From Paenibacillus rhizosphaerae (GTDB taxonomy: Bacteria; Bacillota; Bacilli; Paenibacillales; Paenibacillaceae): 64,000 nucleotides of DNA. This document shows, piece by piece, positions 1 to 8,463 of the stretch. Every line of letters starts with the position of its first letter. Position 1 is the stretch's first letter. The position numbers and the translations under genes are program-made. The stretch is from assembly GCF_014192015.1 (NCBI RefSeq), contig NZ_JACHXJ010000002.1, positions 1,612,001-1,676,000 on the forward strand. Direction: 5' to 3'. The notes beneath the pieces are model-generated. The model ran no database searches. It was not told where the DNA came from and saw only the letters and a list, made by a program, of their open reading frames with translations.

Positions 1-978
1 GCCCGGGTCGATCTGGACGATTACCACCTCAACGTCAAGGACGGGATTCATACCGCCTCGATGGCCGGCAGCCGGTTGATGATCGTCGATGGATTCGCCG
101 GGATGAGTGTGGTGGACGGGGCACTGCATTTCGCTCCGGATATCCCCGCCCAATGGACAAGCTACGCGTTTAATTTGCGGTTTGCGGGAAGCCTGCTGTC
201 TGTTCAGGTGACGAAGGATCACACCATCTACCGGCTAGCGGAAGGCAAACCACTCACAATCTGCCATTTGAGCAAGCGAGTCGAGATCGACGAAGAAGTT
301 ACCCTGCCGAACCGGGCGTTGGAGGCCGTCATCTTCGATCTGGACGGTATCTTGACCGATACGGCCGAATTCCATTACGAGGCCTGGCTGGAGTTGGCGA
401 ACGAACTCGGGATACCCTTCGATAAAGCGTATAACGAAAACCTGAAAGGCGTCGACCGCCGGACTTCTCTCGAATTTCTGCTGCAACGTTCGGACCGCCA
501 CTATTCGGAAGACGAAAAAGAACGGTTCATGCAGCGCAAGAACGAGCGGTACCGGGAGCTGATCCGTCGCATCCGCCCGGAACATTTGCTCCCGGGCATC
601 AGGGAGCTGCTGGAGGAGCTGAAGGCTTTCGGGATCCGCATGGCCGTCGCTTCGGCAAGCCGCAACGCCCCGGCTATTCTGGCTTCGCTGGGGATCACCG
701 GCTACTTCGACGAGATCGTGGACGCCGGCATTCTCGAACGGGGCAAACCCGATCCGGAAATTTTTCTGCGAGCGGCCGAAGTGCTTGGCGTTCCGCCAAG
801 AAACTGCCTCGGCATTGAGGACGCATCCTCCGGCGTGGAAGCGATCCGCAGCGCTAATATGGTGGCCGTTGGCATCGGCGACCCCGGGACGTTGGGCGAC
901 GCCCATCGAGTGTTTCCTTCCACAGGGATACTGAACCTAGCCTTATTGTCGGATACGTACCATTCCGTCGTTAATTAA
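1..978 (+). CDS. GH65 phosphorylase C-terminus fused to beta-phosphoglucomutase (5' end outside window)
   Basis: The reading frame is open from base 1, so this is the 3' part of a longer gene; an ATG at 61 is internal. Residues 1-100 read like the C-terminal end of a GH65 disaccharide phosphorylase (DGIHTASMAGS, then the beta-sandwich tail). From about residue 107 a HAD-superfamily domain begins with FDLDGILTDT, followed by the cap helices, the VASASRN motif II region, GKPDPEIF and GIEDASSG, which is the beta-phosphoglucomutase pattern. GH65 enzymes release beta-glucose 1-phosphate and beta-PGM converts it to glucose 6-phosphate, so the fusion would join two consecutive steps in the cytoplasm. 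A terminator follows directly. The disaccharide substrate cannot be told from this fragment. Confidence 0.85.
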   Translation, partial: ARVDLDDYHLNVKDGIHTASMAGSRLMIVDGFAGMSVVDGALHFAPDIPAQWTSYAFNLRFAGSLLSVQVTKDHTIYRLAEGKPLTICHLSKRVEIDEEVTLPNRALEAVIFDLDGILTDTAEFHYEAWLELANELGIPFDKAYNENLKGVDRRTSLEFLLQRSDRHYSEDEKERFMQRKNERYRELIRRIRPEHLLPGIRELLEELKAFGIRMAVASASRNAPAILASLGITGYFDEIVDAGILERGKPDPEIFLRAAEVLGVPPRNCLGIEDASSGVEAIRSANMVAVGIGDPGTLGDAHRVFPSTGILNLALLSDTYHSVVN

Positions 979-981
979 CGT

Positions 982-1012
982 AACCGGCACCCCATTCGGG
1001 TGCCGGTTTTTT
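982..1012 (+). terminator. Rho-independent terminator of the GH65/beta-PGM gene
   Basis: An 11-bp perfect stem (AACCGGCACCC at 982-992, GGGTGCCGGTT at 998-1008) with a 5-base loop is followed by a T-run, 4 bases after the stop codon. Confidence 0.9.
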
Positions 1013-1048
1013 CACGAGCCCGATTCACCGCGGCTCCTGTATAACGAC

Positions 1049-1059
1049 TAGACAGTCTA
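1049..1059. promoter_or_regulatory. Palindrome TAGACAGTCTA, possible TetR-type operator
   Basis: TAGAC-A-GTCTA is a perfect 11-bp palindrome. TAGAC/GTCTA half-sites are common in operators of small TetR regulators that control dehydrogenase genes. A broken dehydrogenase lies 190 bp away at 1251-1466, but no TetR gene is near, so this may be a left-over operator. The rest of 1013-1250 holds only a repeat-A piece (1131-1182). Confidence 0.3.
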
Positions 1060-1130
1060 AATTCTCCAAAATCATTGAGCAATATCACTTCCTATGTAGT
1101 AGGATTGCTTATTACATTAATTAGCGGCAT

Positions 1131-1182
1131 AACAACAGGCTGCCGAGATCATCGGCAGCCTGGTCGGTTAACGGGCAGACCT
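1131..1182 (+). repeat. Element A copy (hairpin plus right half), leftmost in window
   Basis: The hairpin AGGCTGCCGA/TCGGCAGCCT (1137-1146 and 1152-1161) is followed by GGTTAACGGGCAGAC, matching the hairpin plus right half of the repeat family that is frequent from 15.5 kb on. No left half is recognisable. Confidence 0.6.
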
Positions 1183-1250
1183 ACAATTCAGAAAATGAAC
1201 AGCACAAACATTCAAGCCGCTGCATGATAGCAAAGGACAAAGGAAGTTGA

Positions 1251-1466
1251 TTACCAAGCGTAAATACCTTTCTCATACAGAAACTCGCCGTTATGACGTT
1301 TGCCATTTATGGCATAACCCACGATAATGGCAGCAGCGGCTTCCTTGGATTTACCGCCTGTGGCATTGCCGTTGAGATCGGTGGTTGTGAATCCTGGCAC
1401 GAACGTAAATTGTCCGAGACAGATATTGCGGACATACCTCTCAGGACTTGAGATTTTCAAAACCAA
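1251..1466 (-). pseudogene. C-terminal remnant of a short-chain dehydrogenase
   Basis: The minus-strand frame ends in PGFTTTDLNGNATGG...AAAIIVGYA...GEFLYEKGIYAW and a stop. This is the C-terminal part of a short-chain dehydrogenase (xGxxxTDLNG after the active site, then the aliphatic helix and the GxF...W tail). The Rossmann N-terminus and the YxxxK motif are missing, so it cannot be functional. A second SDR end of the same subfamily lies at 5506-5703, on the other side of the gerA operon. The stretch 1467-1654 between it and gerAC has no intact gene, only about 30 open codons on the minus strand ending at 1555. Confidence 0.6.
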
Positions 1467-1654
1467 AGAAAAAGGATGGAGTCTATGCCGGTTGTCATGG
1501 AATCCGAGAAGTTCTTCTACGATAGATATAACACGCAGATAGATTCAAATTGCTTTATGCACTGGTGACATCAGCGATATGACCTTTACCGTCCTTGCCC
1601 AGATTAATCGAGATTGCAGAGTGAGTGATGATCAAAATCAAATGTATACCAACA

Positions 1655-2728
1655 TTATTTCTTGACACCCGTTTCTGTGAGATGTACCGTAACGAGTAAC
1701 CTTACATTCAATGATGGATACATTTCCTTCCATGCTTCTTCGCTCCAATTTCTAGTTTTACTTCTTACGAAATCACCCAGTCCGAGCGGATCGATTTCTT
1801 TTTCTTTTAACAAGTTTATGAGTTCCAATCCGGATGTACGGATATCTTTTTTTATACTTTCTTCAATTCTCCGCAGCTCCTGGTTCGGATAAGTAACCTC
1901 CCTTGAATCTCTAACTTTACCCTCAATGACAAGGTTGATCATCACACTTGGATACCTCGAATTTTTATAGATTCGATAATTTACCTTTGATCCGGTATTA
2001 TCTATTGAAACATAAGAGCCCTCGCCAAGTTTTGCCTCAAAGATGCCGCGCTTCGTTTGATTCATAAGCAGTTTCATGATACGTGCTTGTTTTTCGTTAA
2101 TGGTTACAACATATCGATCATCTTTAAATAAAGCCATGCCCGTGATTGCAACTTTGCCGTTTTGCATTTTAAGGAGCGGTAAAAAAGGATCTATTCCTTT
2201 ACCTACAAGGGAATATTCGAATTGGTGAAGATTCCTGCTCGGAATGAGCCCTTTGCGAGTGTTTGTATCAAATAAATTGTACAAAAACAATCCTTTTTCT
2301 TCTCCGGAGCTGAAATTCCCTTCCAGCAGCTTTTTTGCCTCTCCGTCGACTACAGCCAAATACATCCTGCGCGAATACTGAGCGTTCCTTAAAATGACAT
2401 CCAGCTCCTGAGACAAACCATGGGCTGCCTTATCTTTTCCAAACAAAACCACGGATAGTTTTCCTGGATTTATAGGCCGGACTAACTGCATGTTCATTAA
2501 GTCTGTAATCCCCGAGCTGGTATGACCTACTTTAGAAAAGAATTCGTCTGAAACGGAGCCCGGATCCCCAGCTTTAAACTTAGTAAGCCCCAGCGTAACT
2601 TCGAGTTGTCCGTTTGGCGCATTATCAAGAGCGGAGACGAGAAACAGTGTACTTCGGTCCAGAATTTGTTGTTTAGTACACGCCGTTAACAACAAGCAGG
2701 ATGTCAATACGAGTAGAAGACGTTTCAC
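1655..2728 (-). CDS. gerAC: Ger(x)C family spore germination lipoprotein
   Basis: A 357-residue protein with a lipoprotein signal (MKRLLLVLTSCLLLTAC, lipidated Cys17) and the Ger(x)C family layout: an N-terminal half with LDNAPNGQLEVTLGL and a C-terminal domain with a long amphipathic helix before a beta strand. GerAC-type proteins are anchored outside the inner spore membrane and are needed for the germinant receptor to respond. The start ATG overlaps the end of the upstream permease gene by 4 bases (2725-2728), which indicates translational coupling. It is the last gene of the three-gene operon and has the usual family length. Confidence 0.92.
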   Translation of the reverse strand: MKRLLLVLTSCLLLTACTKQQILDRSTLFLVSALDNAPNGQLEVTLGLTKFKAGDPGSVSDEFFSKVGHTSSGITDLMNMQLVRPINPGKLSVVLFGKDKAAHGLSQELDVILRNAQYSRRMYLAVVDGEAKKLLEGNFSSGEEKGLFLYNLFDTNTRKGLIPSRNLHQFEYSLVGKGIDPFLPLLKMQNGKVAITGMALFKDDRYVVTINEKQARIMKLLMNQTKRGIFEAKLGEGSYVSIDNTGSKVNYRIYKNSRYPSVMINLVIEGKVRDSREVTYPNQELRRIEESIKKDIRTSGLELINLLKEKEIDPLGLGDFVRSKTRNWSEEAWKEMYPSLNVRLLVTVHLTETGVKK

Positions 2729-3810
2729 GCTGTTCTTCTCACTTTCATTTTAATTGCATTGAGGATATACAAAAACGGGATATACACATATAGAATGCAG
2801 AATCCGGTCATCGATATCCATGTTTGAATCCCTTCAATACTCTTTCGGTTGGGAACACAACATACGGCAATGAACATCAGAACTAAAAAGAACGGCAGCA
2901 TGGTTCGTTGCTTAACTGAAAACATGGATTTCATGATTCGGCCCGAAGACCAGGTACTTAAGCATACGATAGGGAATATTCGCAAAATCATTGCAGACGA
3001 ACCAATAAATTCAAAACGTTCAATAAAGGGAAATTGAACAAATTTATACTTAGATAGGGCCGGCCAAATTTCCGTCGGTAATTGTTCAGGTTTGAACAAT
3101 AATAACGAAAAGAAAATCTCGACCAAATATAAGATGGTCATCGATATAATGGCCCATTGGGACCATTTTTGTGACTTCTGCGGTGCTTTTATAAAGGTGT
3201 AACAAAATAACAGGAACTCCATTCCTCTATAAGAAAAGGACAATTCCTTGGTTGCTTTGATGAAATCCATTAGTGAGTGATCCATGATGGGCGTTAAATT
3301 GTTAAAATGAAGATATGGAAATGTAAAAAACATAGATAAAAAAAAGATTTGGTTTAGAAAACTAAGCATACAGATGCCCACGATAACTCTAAATCCTCCT
3401 GAAACCATGTAATAAGTAAGCGCCAGGAGAACCAAAGCAACAGGCCATGTTTCGAGGTCAGGAAATATCCACACCTGTATAATCTCTATAAACAGCCGAA
3501 TTTGATAAATGGAAACCAGCATGAAATAAGTGATGAAGATCATGTTAAGCCCTCCGCCGACCCATTTCCCGAAGAACTGTTGATGAATCTGGATAAGATC
3601 CGCTTGGTTTTGGTTGAGGATTTGATAAATCATATACATGACGATATGTGCAATGAATGCGCATATGAAAAGGGGAAACCAAGCATCTTGACCCGCCAAT
3701 TGAATCGGCTTGATCGACATGGACAAAAACTCCAGCCCGAACAGCATGGGCTGCACCATAAAGAAAATCAGATAGGGCGATACGGTATATCGTTCGTGCA
3801 CTGAATTCAC
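2725..3810 (-). CDS. gerAB: GerAB/GerKB-type germinant receptor permease subunit
   Basis: A membrane protein with about ten hydrophobic segments and the opening YTVSPYLIFFMVQPMLFG typical of the spore germination (APC-like) permease family, the subunit thought to bind the germinant. The frame is open from an ATG at 3864 that would overlap gerAA by 32 bases. I prefer the GTG at 3810: GGGAG lies 8 bases upstream and translation then begins close to the conserved YTVSP segment. That gives 361 residues, the normal length. The end overlaps gerAC by 4 bases. Confidence 0.9.
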   Translation of the reverse strand: MNSVHERYTVSPYLIFFMVQPMLFGLEFLSMSIKPIQLAGQDAWFPLFICAFIAHIVMYMIYQILNQNQADLIQIHQQFFGKWVGGGLNMIFITYFMLVSIYQIRLFIEIIQVWIFPDLETWPVALVLLALTYYMVSGGFRVIVGICMLSFLNQIFFLSMFFTFPYLHFNNLTPIMDHSLMDFIKATKELSFSYRGMEFLLFCYTFIKAPQKSQKWSQWAIISMTILYLVEIFFSLLLFKPEQLPTEIWPALSKYKFVQFPFIERFEFIGSSAMILRIFPIVCLSTWSSGRIMKSMFSVKQRTMLPFFLVLMFIAVCCVPNRKSIEGIQTWISMTGFCILYVYIPFLYILNAIKMKVRRTA

Positions 3811-3832
3811 TGTGACCACTCCCATCACCGAA

Positions 3833-5284
3833 TTATTCGTCGATGTCCTTTTTTTTACTTGCATGTTTTTTATCGAATCGAATGGGATGCTTTGTTCTTA
3901 AAAAACCGGGGCGTTGATAAAATTTTGAAAGCGGAGGACGTATTAACGTATCGAACAAGCCCTTGTGACGTAAAGGATAAAAAGGCACCAGGTATGGCAT
4001 TCCGAGAGAAGTTAATCGCAGCAGATGAGTGATAACGGCAATGGCGCAAATATAGATCCCCAACAACCCCCATATTTGTGCAGCAATAATAAATGGAAAC
4101 CGAATGATCCGTATCACGTTGCTCATCTGAAAAACAGGCATGGTGAAAGAAGCCATCGCCGATAACGCCACAATAATTAATAAAAAATTACTGGTTAGTG
4201 CGGCTTGAACAGCTGCGGTACCCAGCACGATCCCCCCAACAATCCCGATGGTTTGTCCGATTTTGGAAGGTAATCTGGCACCCGCTTCACGCAACAGTTC
4301 AATGGAAAGCTCCATGATGAGCACTTCTATAACAGGAGAAAAGGGCACATCAATTCTGGAAGAAATAATTGTGGGCAAAAAAATATTTGAAATACCGTGT
4401 CCGTGATAGGTAAGAATAGCCACGTATATGGCCGATGCAAAAACAGAAAACACGACGGAAATAATCCGGATTAACCGCATAATAGAGCCGATGATCCATG
4501 GCAAAAAGTAATCTTCATAGGAGGTGAAAAATGACCCCAGGGACACGGGGCCCAACATTGCAGTCGGGGACCCGTCAACAAAAATGCAAACCTGTCCTAG
4601 CGTTAACCCCCATGAGGCCCGATCCGTTCTTTCAGTCCCAAGCATCTGGGGGAAGATCGAGTTCGAATTGTCCTCGATTAATTGTTGAATGACAGTAATG
4701 TCCGGGATCATATCGAATTGTATGTTCTCTAAACGCTGAATGCAGGTATTTACATATTGGTCATTCGTAACGCCATCCATGTAACAAATCGCGACTCTCG
4801 ATTTGGAGACACTTCCTACAATAATTTCTTTGACCCGTAACGCGGAGATAGGAATTCGCTTGCGGATCAAGTTAAGGTTCGTGTCCAGTGATTCAACAAA
4901 GGCTTCTTTCGAACCTTCTACATTGAATTCAATTTCCGGTATGGTTACATCGCGGCTCTTGGATAAAACGGCATTCACCAGTATACATTTCGGATGATGT
5001 AGACCATGCTGAATGGCCACATATCCGCGTAACAATTTATTATGAATTTGACTCAAGTCAGAAGAAATTTCTTTATCCGCAACCCGGATCAGCGGGTATA
5101 AATCATCTAAAGGAGTTTCCGGCTCCATGCTTAAGGAAGCCATGATGCGCTGATCCAAGACTTCCGGATCGGTAAGTGATTTGAAATAACCTATAAAATA
5201 AGGCTCTGTTTGGGTTTCGAATTGAAGGCAAACAAAATCGGAAGATTCCTTAAGCTCATTCCATATCTGGGGTACAGTAATCAT
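3833..5284 (-). CDS. gerAA: GerAA/GerKA-type germinant receptor subunit A
   Basis: A 483-residue protein with the GerA architecture: a soluble N-terminal domain of about 240 residues (VAICYMDGVTND, then DNSNSIFPQMLGTERTDRA), followed by membrane helices starting near YEDYFLPWIIGSIMRLIR and the conserved PFSPVIEVLIMELSIELLREAGARLP segment. It is the first gene of a minus-strand gerA-gerB-gerC operon whose product is an inner-spore-membrane receptor triggering germination. GGTGGTGATG precedes the ATG. Its C-terminal tail is basic (KKHASKKKDIDE). Germinant specificity cannot be read from sequence. Confidence 0.93.
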   Translation of the reverse strand: MITVPQIWNELKESSDFVCLQFETQTEPYFIGYFKSLTDPEVLDQRIMASLSMEPETPLDDLYPLIRVADKEISSDLSQIHNKLLRGYVAIQHGLHHPKCILVNAVLSKSRDVTIPEIEFNVEGSKEAFVESLDTNLNLIRKRIPISALRVKEIIVGSVSKSRVAICYMDGVTNDQYVNTCIQRLENIQFDMIPDITVIQQLIEDNSNSIFPQMLGTERTDRASWGLTLGQVCIFVDGSPTAMLGPVSLGSFFTSYEDYFLPWIIGSIMRLIRIISVVFSVFASAIYVAILTYHGHGISNIFLPTIISSRIDVPFSPVIEVLIMELSIELLREAGARLPSKIGQTIGIVGGIVLGTAAVQAALTSNFLLIIVALSAMASFTMPVFQMSNVIRIIRFPFIIAAQIWGLLGIYICAIAVITHLLRLTSLGMPYLVPFYPLRHKGLFDTLIRPPLSKFYQRPGFLRTKHPIRFDKKHASKKKDIDE

Positions 5285-5421
5285 TCATCATCACCACCGT
5301 TTGGCCTGATTTTTAGAAAATCGGCTATATTATCTCACTTGCAGAGGACAATTATGCCAATCGTCAGACTTGCTTAGAAGGAGGACGTCTGACTAATATT
5401 GTCCCAAGAAAAGCAGCAAAT

Positions 5422-5456
5422 AAAGACGGCCCTTGGTAAAATCAGGGGCCATCTTT
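5422..5456. terminator. Imperfect hairpin, possible bidirectional terminator
   Basis: AAAGACGGCCC and GGGGCCATCTTT form an imperfect stem with an A/T-rich flank on both sides. It lies between the gerAA promoter region and an SDR remnant. Confidence 0.4.
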
Positions 5457-5505
5457 ATTTGTTTGGCGATAGAGCCGCGGCTTGCGGTGATTTATTACAA
5501 ACTGA

Positions 5506-5703
5506 TTACCAAGGCAATTGATGGTTCATATAAAAGAATTGGCCGGTTGGTCCGTCCGCGGGCAGCGTAGCCAGCAGCACACTCGACTTACCGCCTTCCG
5601 AAGCTTCGATTTCAGCATATTGGCCGCCGATTTCGGTCTTCACCCAACCCGGGTGCGCGGAGTTGACTACCTTCAGCAAGAAGAGTTGCCGCTCTCCAAC
5701 GGA
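5506..5703 (-). pseudogene. C-terminal remnant of a second short-chain dehydrogenase
   Basis: On the minus strand an open frame reads GERQLFLLKVVNSAHPGWVK, then TEIGGQYAEIEASEGGKSSV and LLATLPADGPTGQFFYMNHQLPW with a stop at 5506-5508. The VNSAHPGWVKT and GPTGxFFY segments are the C-terminal signature of a short-chain dehydrogenase. Everything before it, including the cofactor-binding N-terminus and YxxxK, is absent. It resembles the remnant at 1251-1466. The remaining sequence from 5285 to 6107 contains only hairpins and the promoter listed below. Confidence 0.65.
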
Positions 5704-5794
5704 CCAACAATTTAGAGTTGCAATCTAGTAAATGTGATTAGCTCGACCCAAATTCCCGTAAAGATTTAATAAAAGCTAAAAACCATTGATAACC

Positions 5795-5827
5795 TCAAGA
5801 ACCCAAAAAGGAGTTCTTGGTTTTTTT
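5795..5827 (+). terminator. Hairpin with T-run (terminator-like)
   Basis: CAAGAAC and GTTCTTG arms around an A-rich loop are followed by GGTTTTTTT. It isolates the sugar operon promoter at 5973 from upstream transcription. Confidence 0.7.
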
Positions 5828-5964
5828 ATTTTGGAATCGTAATTTTCAAAATGCTGAAGAGGCCGAGTTAATGATGCTAAAGGATATGGGGACCGATGTT
5901 GCTTCAGCTGAAGTTAATGATACTGGGACAAAAGGGAGATGAGGGTGTTTGTGGTTTTTCTAAA

Positions 5965-5978
5965 TGTAAGCGTTGACA
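5965..5978 (+). promoter_or_regulatory. cre site (CcpA operator) overlapping the -35 box
   Basis: TGTAAGCGTTGACA matches the catabolite-responsive element consensus TGWAANCGNTNWCA at every position. Its last six bases are the -35 hexamer of the promoter at 5973-6001, so CcpA bound here would block RNA polymerase. This predicts glucose repression of the whole glycan cluster. Confidence 0.8.
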
Positions 5979-6001
5979 ATTGATGATTACGTTGATATTA
6001 T
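5973..6001 (+). promoter_or_regulatory. Sigma-A promoter of the sugar ABC / GH38 operon
   Basis: TTGACA (5973-5978) and TATTAT (5996-6001) are separated by exactly 17 bases, 106 bases before the start codon of the binding-protein gene. Confidence 0.75.
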
Positions 6002-6107
6002 TCATAAATAAACCACAATATCCCATATTTATTCGCGATTTCTATGGGATTATTGACTGTTTAGGGTTGGGAACTGTTCAAAATACCACAAAGGCAGGGG
6101 ATTTGTA

Positions 6108-7430
6108 ATGAAATTGAAGAAACCCTTATCTGCAATTCTTATGACGGCACTTTCGACAGTTTTACTCCTTTCAGGCTGTGGAGGAGGCAGCAATGGGGAA
6201 GACCAACAGACGGAAACAGCGACTGCATCAAAGGGAAAAGTGACCATCGATTTTTGGACCTTCTGGGGTTCGGAAACCCGACGGCCCATTATTGAAAACA
6301 TCATCGATGACTTCAACAAATCACAGGATCGGATCACGGTAAAACATACATACTACCCGTTCGGTGATATTTGGACCAAGGAACTCGCTGCAGTAGCGGC
6401 TGGAAATCCACCCGACGTCATTGTCAACACGATTGAGGCGACAGGGCAGCGTGCGGATAAGAATCAGAACACGAATCTTTCGGAATTTTTAAAGAAAGAG
6501 GATATCAAGGGACGCTTTTTCCCAGAGTTATGGGACACGGTCCTCTACAAAGGAGAAGCCTACGCACTGCCGTTTACGACAGACACAAGAATGATGTTCT
6601 ATAACAAGGATCATTTCAAAGAGGCCGGCCTTGATCCTGATAAGTTCCCGGATACGTGGGCGGAACTGGAAGAGACGGCGAAAAAACTGGATCGAAAAAA
6701 TGGAAGCGTATACACGCGGATCGGCTACTCTCCTCAATACGCCGGATTCGATTGGGGCAGCATCGCCATGAACTTTGATAAAGGGACCAATTTTTTTGAC
6801 GATACCGGCAAGCCTGTCATCAACGACCAGGCACATCTGGATGCCATGAACTACGTGCTTGATAACGCGAATCGGATCGGACAAAAGAATTTGGATACGT
6901 TCAAAGCTTCTTTCGGCAGCAAACAGGCGAATCCGTTTATAGCCGGTCAAGTGTCCATATGGCCTGATGCAACAACCTTCTATACCCAAATCAGGGATTT
7001 TGGACAAAACCTGAATTTCGGCATTGCCCCGATTCCAGAAATTTCAAAGGATTCCGGTCATTACAGCGTCGGCGGCGGCTTTGTCCTCGAAATTCCCAAA
7101 GGTGCGAAGCATCCTCAAGAGGCATGGGAGTTCATGAGATATCTCACGGACAAATCGGCTCAGAAGTATTGGGCGGAGAAAAACTTCGACAGTGTGGCAA
7201 ACCAGGAGGCGGCCAATGATCCGGAACTGCTTAAAAACGAAGTGTACAAAGCCGCGGTCGATAACATGGCGGTGACGAAAGTGTTCCCGGTGCCTCTGAA
7301 CGCTCCTGACTTCTTGAATCTGATCAATCCGCAGCGGGACGCGGCCATCATGGGCAAGATGTCTCCTAAGGAAGCATTGGATAAGGCGCAGGCCGATGTC
7401 GAGAACCTCATGAAGCAAAATACGAAGTAA
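6108..7430 (+). CDS. ABC sugar transporter, extracellular solute-binding lipoprotein (family 1)
   Basis: A 440-residue protein with a lipoprotein signal (TVLLLSGCGGGSN, Cys near residue 25) and the family 1 sugar-binding fold: VTIDFWTFWGSE at the mature N-terminus, NPPDVIVNT, YALPFTTDTRMMFYNKDHF, then GGGFVLEIPKGAKHPQEAWEFM. It would be anchored outside the membrane and deliver an oligosaccharide to the two permeases that follow. AGGGG precedes the ATG. It is the first gene behind a cre-controlled promoter. The neighbours point to mannose- or GlcNAc-containing glycans as substrate, which is an inference from context. Confidence 0.92.
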   Translation: MKLKKPLSAILMTALSTVLLLSGCGGGSNGEDQQTETATASKGKVTIDFWTFWGSETRRPIIENIIDDFNKSQDRITVKHTYYPFGDIWTKELAAVAAGNPPDVIVNTIEATGQRADKNQNTNLSEFLKKEDIKGRFFPELWDTVLYKGEAYALPFTTDTRMMFYNKDHFKEAGLDPDKFPDTWAELEETAKKLDRKNGSVYTRIGYSPQYAGFDWGSIAMNFDKGTNFFDDTGKPVINDQAHLDAMNYVLDNANRIGQKNLDTFKASFGSKQANPFIAGQVSIWPDATTFYTQIRDFGQNLNFGIAPIPEISKDSGHYSVGGGFVLEIPKGAKHPQEAWEFMRYLTDKSAQKYWAEKNFDSVANQEAANDPELLKNEVYKAAVDNMAVTKVFPVPLNAPDFLNLINPQRDAAIMGKMSPKEALDKAQADVENLMKQNTK

Positions 7431-7521
7431 CCGGATTCTCTTGGACGGGGAATGATCGAATAAAGGATCGTTCCCACCGAACGAATGAATCGAAGTTACG
7501 AATGATCTTGGAAAGAGGGGG

Positions 7522-8463
7522 ATGACGATGGCCCTTTCCGTCGATAAAAAAAGATCGGGATTGCAGCAGCGGAAGGAAGCGAGACAAGGATGGGTATTCG
7601 TGTCGCCCTGGATCATCGGATTTTTGGCCTTTACGGCAGGTCCGCTGTTGTTCTCGCTATACGCAAGCTTTACGAATTATGATATTACGTCCCGCCATGA
7701 CTGGATAGGCACAACCAATTACCGCAATATGCTTTTTCATGATCCGCTGTTTTGGAAGTCGCTTTGGAACACGTTTTATTATGTCATTTTCAGCGTGCCG
7801 CTCACAACGCTTGGATCGCTCCTGCTTGCCGTGATGCTCAACCGGAAAATACCGGGCATCAAGATTTACCGGACCATTTTTTACTTGCCGTCTATTTTAT
7901 CCGGCGTCGCCTTATATATTTTATGGCAAATGCTTCTGACGCCTGGAACGGGCCTCGTCAATGTTGTGATTGGCTGGTTTGGAGTAGAGGGCCCGGCATG
8001 GCTGGTCGATCCCGCCTGGACCAAGCCCGCGATAATCCTGATGAAGCTGTGGAGCGTCGGTGGAGGCATGCTGTTGTATTTGGCAAGTTTGCAAAATGTG
8101 CCGGAGCAGCTCTATGAAGCTTCGGAAATCGATGGGGCCGGCGTCATCCGCCGATTCTGGCATATCACGCTGCCCATGATCACGCCGGTGCTTCTGTTCG
8201 AACTCATAACTCACATGATCGGAGCGTTCCAGATATTCCAGGAGGGTTATGTCATGTCAAGCGACATGAATACGCCGGGTTCTCCGATGAACTCATTACT
8301 GTTCTTCAATCTCCACATGTTCACAAAGGCGTTCAAAGTGTTTGACATGGGGTATGCCATGGCACTCGCCTGGTTCCTTTTTGTGGTCGTTATCGTCTTA
8401 ACGATCATTAACATGGTGCTCTCAAAGTACTGGGTTCACTATGAAGGGGGAGATAACCGATGA
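7522..8463 (+). CDS. ABC sugar transporter permease (MalF type)
   Basis: A 313-residue protein with six predicted membrane segments and the cytoplasmic EAA loop EASEIDGAGVIRRFWHITLP that docks the ATPase. It opens with GWVFVSPWIIGFLAFTAGPL, the usual first helix of this permease family. GAAAGAGGGGG lies upstream of the ATG. It overlaps the next permease gene by 4 bases (8460-8463), implying coupled translation. No ATPase gene is present in the cluster; Firmicutes often use a shared MsmX-type ATPase. Confidence 0.92.
   Translation: MTMALSVDKKRSGLQQRKEARQGWVFVSPWIIGFLAFTAGPLLFSLYASFTNYDITSRHDWIGTTNYRNMLFHDPLFWKSLWNTFYYVIFSVPLTTLGSLLLAVMLNRKIPGIKIYRTIFYLPSILSGVALYILWQMLLTPGTGLVNVVIGWFGVEGPAWLVDPAWTKPAIILMKLWSVGGGMLLYLASLQNVPEQLYEASEIDGAGVIRRFWHITLPMITPVLLFELITHMIGAFQIFQEGYVMSSDMNTPGSPMNSLLFFNLHMFTKAFKVFDMGYAMALAWFLFVVVIVLTIINMVLSKYWVHYEGGDNR

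Noticed and set aside
235..906. Long minus-strand open frame opposite the GH65/beta-PGM gene
   Set aside because: A shadow of the GC-rich plus-strand gene; no ribosome site and a composition typical of an antisense frame.
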